From NCBI GenBank assembly GCA_016205045.1, contig JACQJM010000130.1, forward strand, positions 1 to 8,610: DNA of 8,610 bases, in the 5' to 3' direction. This document shows, piece after piece, positions 1-5,688 of this stretch. This DNA is from Elusimicrobiota bacterium (lineage in GTDB: Bacteria > Elusimicrobiota > Elusimicrobia > JACQJN01). The notes under the pieces are model-generated. The model saw nothing but the letters and a program-made list of their open reading frames with translations. It was not told the origin of the DNA and ran no database searches. Position 1 is the stretch's first letter. The number at the start of each line of letters is the position of its first letter. The translations under genes and the position numbers were made by a program.

Positions 1-345
1 ACAAAAAATATTTTTATGTTTAGAAACAAAGAAACTGACATAGTAAGCCAAAGGGTATCCCAGCAACAGGCATAAAAATGTGCTGAAGGAAGCAAAGAGA
101 AGGGTTCTTAAAAGAACAGGAAAATATTCCGGATTTAGAACTCGTAGATAGTTTCTGAATGAAAAACCGGACCACTGAATTGCTCCATAAGCTCCGCGAT
201 CTGTAAAACTGAGCACCAGCAAAAGAATGAGAGGAATAGCCAGAAAGAGGGTCAGCCAGCCTGAGATGGGCAGAAGCAAAACATGCGTGGCGGAAGGGGA
301 CTTCCCTCGGATCACCCAAGAGAAGAAAGAGCGAAGGGTGTTCAC
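1..345 (-). CDS. potB: Polyamine ABC transporter permease PotB, N-terminal part (runs off the window edge)
   Basis: This is the first inner-membrane permease subunit of a spermidine/putrescine ABC importer; 115 codons are visible. The start is a GTG at 345-343 that overlaps the potD stop codon (GTGA), with a GGAGG 10 nt upstream inside potD. Translation shows a basic, cytoplasmic N-terminus (residues 1-21), a long hydrophobic segment at about 22-48, a short loop, and a second hydrophobic segment at about 76-106. The stretch from FRNYLRVLNPEYF to LLLGYPLAYY (residues 63-102) closely resembles the recalled E. coli PotB pattern (DNYTRLLDPLYF, LGYPFAWF) and not PotC. The EAA loop that contacts PotA would lie further downstream, outside the window. 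An ATG-initiated ORF at 319-20 in another frame is a shadow of this gene. GTGA coupling to potD points to stoichiometric expression of the transporter. Confidence 0.9.
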   Translation of the reverse strand, partial: MNTLRSFFSWVIRGKSPSATHVLLLPISGWLTLFLAIPLILLLVLSFTDRGAYGAIQWSGFSFRNYLRVLNPEYFPVLLRTLLFASFSTFLCLLLGYPLAYYVSFFVSKHKNIFC

Positions 346-1430
346 CCCACCTTCACCTCCTGCCACACCTTATTCCAGGCTCTCTCGGTCTCCTCGTCCA
401 AACCGGCATAAAAGCGAAGCCTTTTCTGGATCTGAGCGGACGGAAAAACCCTGAGATCTTTAGACAAGGCAGGATCTAAAAACGGCTTGGCCTTGGCGTT
501 CGCGTTCGCATAATGCATGGTGTTAGAAATTTCAGCGGCCACCTCCGGCCGAAGAATAAAATCGATAAAAGATAACGTTTCCTCGCGATGTTCTGAGCCA
601 CGGATGAGACACAAGCTGTCAACATACATAAAAGATCCTTCTTGAGGAATAGCATAATCCAGCTCGGGATTTTCTTTGCTGGCCTGGAGAACATCCCCGT
701 TCCAGCCCTGGCACAGCCATATCTCTCCGGCGATAAGCTCATCCATATACGTGGTGCTGGAGTAGTGTTTTAGAAGAGGTTTTTGCTGGACCAAGAAATC
801 ACGCACCTTTTTAAGGTGTTGTGGATCTTTAGAATCAATGGGCAAACCTAAAAGTAAGAGCGTACAACCTATCCCATCGCGCACATTGTCCAGCATGCTG
901 ATCTTTCCCTTATATTCAGGATTCCATAAGTCTCTCCAGGAGCGCGGAGGGTTTTTGATATATTTTTTATTGTACCCAATCCCCGTAGTGCCCCAAAGAT
1001 AGGGAACCGTATGGACCAATCCCGGATCAAACGACGCACGAGTGAAATTAGGATCCAGGTTCCCTAAATTCTTTAGCTTATCCTGAGGGATAGCATCAAT
1101 CAAGTTTAAACCTTTAAGACGTGGAATCATGTAATCGGTCGCGACAATCAGATCATATCCCTGGATGCCGGTCTTGAGCTTGGCAAACATCTCCTCCTCA
1201 TCCGAGAAGAAATCCATCTTCACTTTTACCCCGGTTTCTTTCTCAAAATTCGGGATGGTTTTCTTGCCAATGTAATTGGACCAATTGAAAAAGGTGAGAG
1301 TTCTTTGTCTTGCTTTCTTAAAACAGCCAGACAAAAAACTAGGCAGAACAAATGTCGTTAACGCCATCTTAAGAAAGTCCCTGCGGTTGAGGGTGGCTTC
1401 TCGCTCTAAAAAATCCAAAACTCGCTTCAT
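342..1430 (-). CDS. potD: Polyamine-binding protein PotD, predicted Tat-exported lipoprotein
   Basis: This 362-residue extracytoplasmic solute-binding protein delivers spermidine/putrescine to PotABC. The N-terminus has a twin-arginine motif (NRRDFLK, R16-R17), a hydrophobic stretch at 22-34 and a lipobox LSGC with Cys36, so it looks like a Tat-exported lipoprotein; E. coli PotD is a soluble, Sec-exported protein. Family landmarks follow: FFNWSNYIG (about 47-55), the DLIVATDYM segment, PYLWGTTGIGYN, and EGSFMYVDSL, whose Asp lines up with the amine-binding aspartate of E. coli PotD. Length is normal. The ATG follows directly on the TAA of the upstream dehydrogenase gene, with no spacer and no clear Shine-Dalgarno sequence, so translation probably depends on re-initiation. 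Preference for putrescine over spermidine is inferred from the neighbouring catabolic genes, not from the residues. Confidence 0.93.
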   Translation of the reverse strand: MKRVLDFLEREATLNRRDFLKMALTTFVLPSFLSGCFKKARQRTLTFFNWSNYIGKKTIPNFEKETGVKVKMDFFSDEEEMFAKLKTGIQGYDLIVATDYMIPRLKGLNLIDAIPQDKLKNLGNLDPNFTRASFDPGLVHTVPYLWGTTGIGYNKKYIKNPPRSWRDLWNPEYKGKISMLDNVRDGIGCTLLLLGLPIDSKDPQHLKKVRDFLVQQKPLLKHYSSTTYMDELIAGEIWLCQGWNGDVLQASKENPELDYAIPQEGSFMYVDSLCLIRGSEHREETLSFIDFILRPEVAAEISNTMHYANANAKAKPFLDPALSKDLRVFPSAQIQKRLRFYAGLDEETERAWNKVWQEVKVG

Positions 1431-2891
1431 TTAGCTTTTTTTTGTTTTCTTCGGGACGGTCGTCTCTTTACGACCGTAAGGATACCACCAAGGCTTCACC
1501 TTTTGTTCAAAATCCCAATGGACGTGTTTTGTCTGTTGAAATTCCTCCAGCCCCTCCTCCCCCAGCTCTCGGGATCCTCCAGTCGCCTTGTACCCTCCAA
1601 AAGGACCGGCGTCATTGTCGGTCAAGGGATCGTTGATCCAGACGGTTCCCGCTTCTACTTTTTCATAAAACTGCTTGACCTTACCGGTGTCTCGGGTATA
1701 GAGATTGACCCCCAGTCCATAGATGGAGTCATTGGTCCAGCGGATGGCTTCCTCAAATTTCTTAAAGGGCTTGATGGGACAAACCGGACCGAAGGTTTCA
1801 TCTTTCATCACCGTCATATCATGGTCTACTCCGGTCAATACGGTAGGCTCATAAAAGAAGCCTTTGGAAAGATGCGGTGGTTTTCGCCCTCCCGCCAATA
1901 TTTTAGCTCCCCGCTTCACCGCCTCTTGGACATGCGCCTCCACCTTTTTCCGATAAGGTTCTCCAATCATGGGGCCAATATCGGTTTCTGGATCCATGCC
2001 CGATCCTACCTTCAAGGACTTTGTGAAGGAAACAATCTTGCCGATAAATTCTTTGGCAATGGGTTCCGCTACGTAGATTCTCTCGGCAGAAGTGCACACC
2101 TGTCCGGTGTTCAAAAAGGAAGCCCAGGCCACCGCCTTGGCGGCCACGTCCAGATCCGAATCCTCACACACCACAAAAGCATCCTTTCCCCCCAGCTCCA
2201 GGTGCACCTTTTTCACCTGCTCGGCGCATATTTTGGCAATATGCTTGCCCACCTCTAAACTACCGGTAAAAGCTACCAAGGATACGCCAGGATGGCGCAC
2301 CAAAGCCTCTCCTGTGGTTTCTCCCTCGCCGGTCAGGATCTGGACCACCCCCGAAGGGAAACAGTCAAATATTTCCCTGAATTGTAAGGTGGAAAGGGGC
2401 GTCTGTTCCGCGGGCTTTATGATCACGGCGTTTCCTGCCGCCAAGGCTGGAGCCACCTTCCAGGACATCAGGAGAATGGGATAATTCCAGGGCACGATCG
2501 TCGCCACCACTCCATAGGGTTCTTTCAAAATCAAAGAAAGCTGACTGGGCTCCACGGAAGGGATCACCCTACCGCGCTTGTTTCTCTGAAGCTCTGCGTA
2601 GTAATCAAAACAACTGGCCGACCATCCCATCTCATCTACATTTTCTCGAAATGGTTTACCTCCCTCTTCGGTCAAAAGTTTGGCCAAATCCTGAGTTTTC
2701 TCTTTGATCCGGCGGGACACCTCATGCAAAAGCTCTGCCTTCTCATGGGCGGGAGTCCAACGCCATTTCTCAAAAGCACGCTGAGAGAGAGTCACCGCGC
2801 GATCGACTTCTTGAGGTCCCTGGTTTGGAATTTCCGAAATCACTTCTTCAGTCGCTGGATTTAGGACGGGGATTTTGTTCGCTGTTTTCAT
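1431..2891 (-). CDS. NAD(P)-dependent aldehyde dehydrogenase, probably succinate-semialdehyde dehydrogenase
   Basis: A 486-residue enzyme of the aldehyde dehydrogenase superfamily. Active-site landmarks are intact: PWNYP with Asn136, cofactor-binding Lys159, FTGSLEVG (208-215), general base Glu232 in LELGGKD, nucleophile Cys266 in NTGQVCTSAE, and ETFGPV with Glu365 and Phe367. The C-terminus (GPFGGYKATGGSRELGEEGLEEF, then KHVHWDF) is not that of classical E. coli GabD, so the name rests on context: the operon otherwise lacks the step from succinate semialdehyde to succinate. Betaine-aldehyde or broad aminoaldehyde activity remains possible. The ATG overlaps the potA stop (ATGA), and AAGGAG lies 5 nt upstream. 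The lysine-rich tail (KKTKKS) is partly encoded by an A8 run at 1443-1436. The TAA stop is followed directly, in the same frame, by the potD ATG. Confidence 0.85.
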   Translation of the reverse strand: MKTANKIPVLNPATEEVISEIPNQGPQEVDRAVTLSQRAFEKWRWTPAHEKAELLHEVSRRIKEKTQDLAKLLTEEGGKPFRENVDEMGWSASCFDYYAELQRNKRGRVIPSVEPSQLSLILKEPYGVVATIVPWNYPILLMSWKVAPALAAGNAVIIKPAEQTPLSTLQFREIFDCFPSGVVQILTGEGETTGEALVRHPGVSLVAFTGSLEVGKHIAKICAEQVKKVHLELGGKDAFVVCEDSDLDVAAKAVAWASFLNTGQVCTSAERIYVAEPIAKEFIGKIVSFTKSLKVGSGMDPETDIGPMIGEPYRKKVEAHVQEAVKRGAKILAGGRKPPHLSKGFFYEPTVLTGVDHDMTVMKDETFGPVCPIKPFKKFEEAIRWTNDSIYGLGVNLYTRDTGKVKQFYEKVEAGTVWINDPLTDNDAGPFGGYKATGGSRELGEEGLEEFQQTKHVHWDFEQKVKPWWYPYGRKETTVPKKTKKS

Positions 2892-4027
2892 ACCAACTCC
2901 TTTTCACGTTCCGGATTCTGAATTTTATTGTGGCATCCCAAGATCAATACATCTTCAGGAAGAATTCTAATCCATGTGGATGTTTTTTTATCCCTTCCCC
3001 AAGAACCAGGGAAAACGGCTAGTAAGGATTTAGAAGAATGAGAAAATGGAGACAGAAATACTTGAGTCATGGAACCTAAATACACACAATCCTTTATGGG
3101 AGAGGTGAAACAGATGCCTGAGTTCTCTTTAGGTTCTGCAGAAATCAACTGAACCTTCTCCGGACGAACAGCGAGTTGAACTTCTTCTCCTTCTTTCAGA
3201 ATCCCAGAAGGCATGGGCAGGTTCCAATGTTTCTCCCCTTCCACGAGAAACTCTCCTATCCCAGAAGCACAGCGAACAAAACGAGCCGTGAAAATGTTGG
3301 CCGAACCTATAAAATCCGCCACAAAAGGAGAGCGAGGCTTTTCGTAAATCTCCTTGGGTGTCCCTATTTGTTCCATCTCCCCTTGACGAAACACCGCGAC
3401 ACGATCCGAGAGAGTCAAGGCTTCTTCCTGATCGTGGGTGACGTAGATAAATGTGACCCCCAACTGCCTCTGAATCCTTTTCAGCTCCAGCTGCATCTCC
3501 TTGCGGAGCTTAAAATCCAGAGCTCCCAGCGGTTCATCCAGAAGAAGAAGCTTGGGTTGTCCCACTAAAGCGCGGGCCAGGGCAACTCGTTGTTGTTGTC
3601 CTCCCGAAATCTGGCTGATGCGGCGACTCCCATATCCTTCCAACTGGACTAAGCGCAAAGCCCCCTCCACTCTTTTTTGTATCTCAGCCTGGGAAAACTT
3701 TTTGATTTTAAGAGGGAAAGCGATATTCCCATACACATCATAGTGGGGAAACAAAGCGTAGTGTTGAAAAACGGTGTGAACTTCTCGTTGGTAAGGCGGC
3801 AAGTGAGAGATGGGCTTCCCCTCCATAAAAACCTCTCCCTGATCAGGGTGCTCAAAACCTGCCACGATCCTTAAGGTGGTTGTTTTTCCGCAACCGGAAG
3901 GCCCCAGAAAAGTGAGAAATTCTCCTTCGCGTACTTGAAGATTTAGGTTTTTAAGGATGAGCTGAGAACCGAAGGATTTCGAGATACCTTTTAGTTCGAG
4001 GGCGAAAGGGTGAGGTGAGTCAGGCAC
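2888..4027 (-). CDS. potA: Polyamine ABC transporter ATP-binding protein PotA
   Basis: A 379-residue cytoplasmic ATPase that powers polyamine import through PotB/PotC. Visible motifs: Walker A GPSGCGKT (42-49), Q-loop Gln88 in VFQHYALFPHYDV, signature ISGGQQQR (140-147, with Ile in place of the usual Leu), Walker B LLLLDEP with Asp164/Glu165, D-loop GALD, and switch His198 in THDQEEA. The C-terminal third (about 240-370) contains AVRPEKVQL, typical of the TOBE_2 domain of PotA/MalK-type ATPases. The only possible start is a GTG (4027-4025): an in-frame TAG lies six codons upstream and no ATG occurs between. No good Shine-Dalgarno sequence precedes it, and a heptamer repeat array begins 13 nt upstream. 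The stop overlaps the next gene (ATGA). Unusually, a dehydrogenase gene separates it from potD. Confidence 0.94.
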   Translation of the reverse strand: MPDSPHPFALELKGISKSFGSQLILKNLNLQVREGEFLTFLGPSGCGKTTTLRIVAGFEHPDQGEVFMEGKPISHLPPYQREVHTVFQHYALFPHYDVYGNIAFPLKIKKFSQAEIQKRVEGALRLVQLEGYGSRRISQISGGQQQRVALARALVGQPKLLLLDEPLGALDFKLRKEMQLELKRIQRQLGVTFIYVTHDQEEALTLSDRVAVFRQGEMEQIGTPKEIYEKPRSPFVADFIGSANIFTARFVRCASGIGEFLVEGEKHWNLPMPSGILKEGEEVQLAVRPEKVQLISAEPKENSGICFTSPIKDCVYLGSMTQVFLSPFSHSSKSLLAVFPGSWGRDKKTSTWIRILPEDVLILGCHNKIQNPEREKELV

Positions 4028-4039
4028 AAATCGATACCA

Positions 4040-4074
4040 GTTCTAAGTTCGAAGTTCGAAGTTCGAAGTTATAA
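4040..4074 (+). repeat. Heptanucleotide array, GTTNNNN units on the plus strand (patD-potA gap)
   Basis: Five consecutive 7-nt units all begin with GTT: GTTCTAA (4040), GTTCGAA (4047, 4054 and 4061) and GTTATAA (4068). The three central copies are exact. The array ends 13 nt before the potA GTG start, so it falls in the potA leader. It faces a second array of opposite orientation at 4092-4119 across a 17-bp AT-rich spacer. The origin is unknown; heptameric short tandem repeats (STRRs) are known from filamentous cyanobacteria, but nothing else here looks cyanobacterial. Confidence 0.9.
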
Positions 4075-4091
4075 ACTTTAAGTTTTCCATT

Positions 4092-4119
4092 AAATAACCT
4101 AGAACATAGAACCTAGAAC
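4092..4119 (-). repeat. Heptanucleotide array, GTTNNNN units on the minus strand (patD-potA gap)
   Basis: Read on the minus strand from 4119, four 7-nt units follow one another: GTTCTAG, GTTCTAT, GTTCTAG and GTTATTT. They point toward the plus-strand array at 4040-4074. GTTCTA on one side and TAGAAC on the other are complementary, so the two arrays can form short alternative stems around the AT-rich spacer 4075-4091. Nothing else was found in this 105-bp gap apart from a weak TATAAC hexamer without a convincing -35 partner. Confidence 0.85.
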
Positions 4120-4128
4120 TTTTTAACT

Positions 4129-4152
4129 CCGTCTACGGTTCACCGTAGACGG
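4129..4152. repeat. Perfect 24-bp palindrome over the patD stop codon
   Basis: Arms CCGTCTACGG and CCGTAGACGG are exact inverted repeats of 10 bp with a 4-nt loop (TTCA on plus, TGAA on minus); an eleventh pair can form inside the loop. The structure includes the patD stop codon (4135-4133) and encodes the last residues VYGEP. No T-run follows on the minus strand (AGTTAAAAAG), so it does not look like a standard intrinsic terminator. A role in mRNA 3'-end protection, or a mobile repeat origin, is possible. Confidence 0.9.
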
Positions 4153-5656
4153 TATAGTGCCAACCTTTGCGGACGGATCCGGTGGTTTCGGTCATGACGT
4201 GCTTGATCTGCGTGTACTCTTCTAAGGCATACAAGGACAGGTCTTTGCCGAAACCACTTTGTTTAAATCCCCCATGGGGCATCTCAGAAGTTAATGGCAG
4301 GTGATCGTTGATCCATACGGTGCCAAATTGAAGGGCCGAAGAGACCCTTTGAGCCCTTTGCACATCCCGAGTCCAGAGACTGGCGGCAAGGCCGTAAGAA
4401 ACATCATTGCCAAGTTGAATCGCCTGCGGTTCATCTTTAAAGGGAAGCACCACCACCACCGGCCCAAAAACTTCTTTCTGAACGATTTCGGAGGACTGCT
4501 TGGCTTCCGCCAAGACCGTAGGTTGAAAAAAGAAACCGGATTCAAACTCCCTAGGACGATTCCCCCCGAAAAGTGCTTTAGCCCCTTCCTTAAGGGCACG
4601 TTTCACAAACCCCTCCACGCGCTGCCTCTGTTCTTCACTCACCAAAGGTCCCATATCTGTCTGAAGATGCGAAGGATCTCCTACTCGTATTTGGGAAACT
4701 TTTTTAACAAAAGCTTCCAGAAACTTTTTGAGCACAGGCTGCTGGACATAAAAGCGCGTGGCCGCCGTACAATCCTGTCCCGTATTCACAAAAGCCCCCA
4801 CCACCGCCCCCTGAACCGCCGCTTCCAGGTCTGCGTCCTCAAAGACGATAAAGGGAGCTTTGCCTCCCAACTCCATGTGACATTTCTTAAGCGTAGGAGC
4901 TGTTTGAGTCATAATCTTCTTTCCGGTTTCCGTATCTCCCGTAAAGGAGATCATCCGAACATCCGGATGTTGTGTGAGGGACACCCCTGTTTCTTCTCCG
5001 CCGGTAACAATATTGAGCACCCCTTCCGGAATCCCGGCCTCCAACGCCAAACGCCCCAGCTCCAAAGTGGTCAAAGGAGTCCACTCGGAAGGTTTGAGCA
5101 CCACGGTGTTTCCCGCCGCCAAGGCCGGGGCCGCTTTCCAAACCGCCATCATAAAGGGGTAGTTCCATGGGGCAATCAATCCTACCACTCCCACGGGCTC
5201 TCTCTGAATTACGGAGGCATAACCGGTGGCATATTCCTGAGAAGAACGGCCTTCTAAAAACCGAGCCGCAGCGCCGAAAAATCTCAAGTTATCCACCGCA
5301 AAAGGAATATCTCCATCTTGGGCCAACTTAATGGGTTTGCCGACGTTCTGCATCTCCAGAGTCGCTAAGGGTTTAAGGTTCTGCTCGATCTTATCCGCCA
5401 AACGCAGGAGCGCCAAAGCTCTTTCTCCAGGAGATTTTTTAGACCAACGTCCATCTTCAAAAGCCCTCTTGGCATTTTCTACCGCCAGATTGACATCCGT
5501 TTTATCAGCCTCGTACACCTCGGCTAACACACGGCCCGTGGCGGGATTCAAGAGGGTTCTGGTTTTAGAATGTTGAGAGCTCACCCATTTCGACCCAATG
5601 AGCATTTTCCAGGTTTTGAAACTGGATTTTTTTTCTAATGCAGCGCTCCTAGGCAT
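4133..5656 (-). CDS. patD: 4-aminobutyraldehyde (gamma-aminobutyraldehyde) dehydrogenase PatD
   Basis: A 507-residue NAD-dependent dehydrogenase that should oxidise 4-aminobutanal, the product of PatA, to GABA in the cytoplasm. Motifs: PWNYP with Asn165, Lys188 in VVLKPSE, FTGDTETG (238-245), Glu262 in HMELGGKAP, nucleophile Cys296 in NTGQDCTAA, and KEVFGPV with Glu395/Phe397. GQDCTAA together with the C-terminal SEMPHGG, GKDLSLYALEEYT and KHVM is the pattern recalled for E. coli YdcW/PatD, which makes this assignment firmer than for the other dehydrogenase. The start has AGGAG with 6-nt spacing. The family normally ends near HVM; here about 19 further residues follow, the last of them encoded by the palindrome at 4129-4152. 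An A8 run (5634-5627) lies at codons 8-10. The gene follows patA by 32 bp. Confidence 0.9.
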   Translation of the reverse strand: MPRSAALEKKSSFKTWKMLIGSKWVSSQHSKTRTLLNPATGRVLAEVYEADKTDVNLAVENAKRAFEDGRWSKKSPGERALALLRLADKIEQNLKPLATLEMQNVGKPIKLAQDGDIPFAVDNLRFFGAAARFLEGRSSQEYATGYASVIQREPVGVVGLIAPWNYPFMMAVWKAAPALAAGNTVVLKPSEWTPLTTLELGRLALEAGIPEGVLNIVTGGEETGVSLTQHPDVRMISFTGDTETGKKIMTQTAPTLKKCHMELGGKAPFIVFEDADLEAAVQGAVVGAFVNTGQDCTAATRFYVQQPVLKKFLEAFVKKVSQIRVGDPSHLQTDMGPLVSEEQRQRVEGFVKRALKEGAKALFGGNRPREFESGFFFQPTVLAEAKQSSEIVQKEVFGPVVVVLPFKDEPQAIQLGNDVSYGLAASLWTRDVQRAQRVSSALQFGTVWINDHLPLTSEMPHGGFKQSGFGKDLSLYALEEYTQIKHVMTETTGSVRKGWHYTVYGEP

Positions 5657-5688
5657 ACTCTTCTCCTGTTAAAAAGTTTAGATTTGGA

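Noticed and set aside
20..319. 99-codon minus-strand open frame starting with ATG
   Set aside because: The neighbouring frame starting at the GTG at 345 encodes a clear PotB permease with two membrane segments; this frame gives a Ser/Phe/Cys-rich product with no resemblance to any family.
1503..2258. 251-codon open frame on the plus strand opposite the second aldehyde dehydrogenase
   Set aside because: It is a shadow of the real gene, with low-complexity composition and no motif.
4069..4074. Possible -10 box TATAAC for an internal potA promoter
   Set aside because: No acceptable -35 hexamer lies 16-18 bp upstream, and AT-rich repeat DNA produces such hexamers by chance.
4040..4119. CRISPR array
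   Set aside because: Units are 7 nt with no unique spacers of regular length, and no cas gene is nearby.
4129..4152. Intrinsic terminator after patD
   Set aside because: The hairpin is perfect, but no T-run follows on the transcribed strand, and it overlaps the coding sequence.
4301..5257. 318-codon open frame on the plus strand opposite patD
   Set aside because: It is antisense to a gene with every catalytic motif of its family, shows no recognisable domain, and is rich in His/Arg/Pro as expected from a complementary frame.
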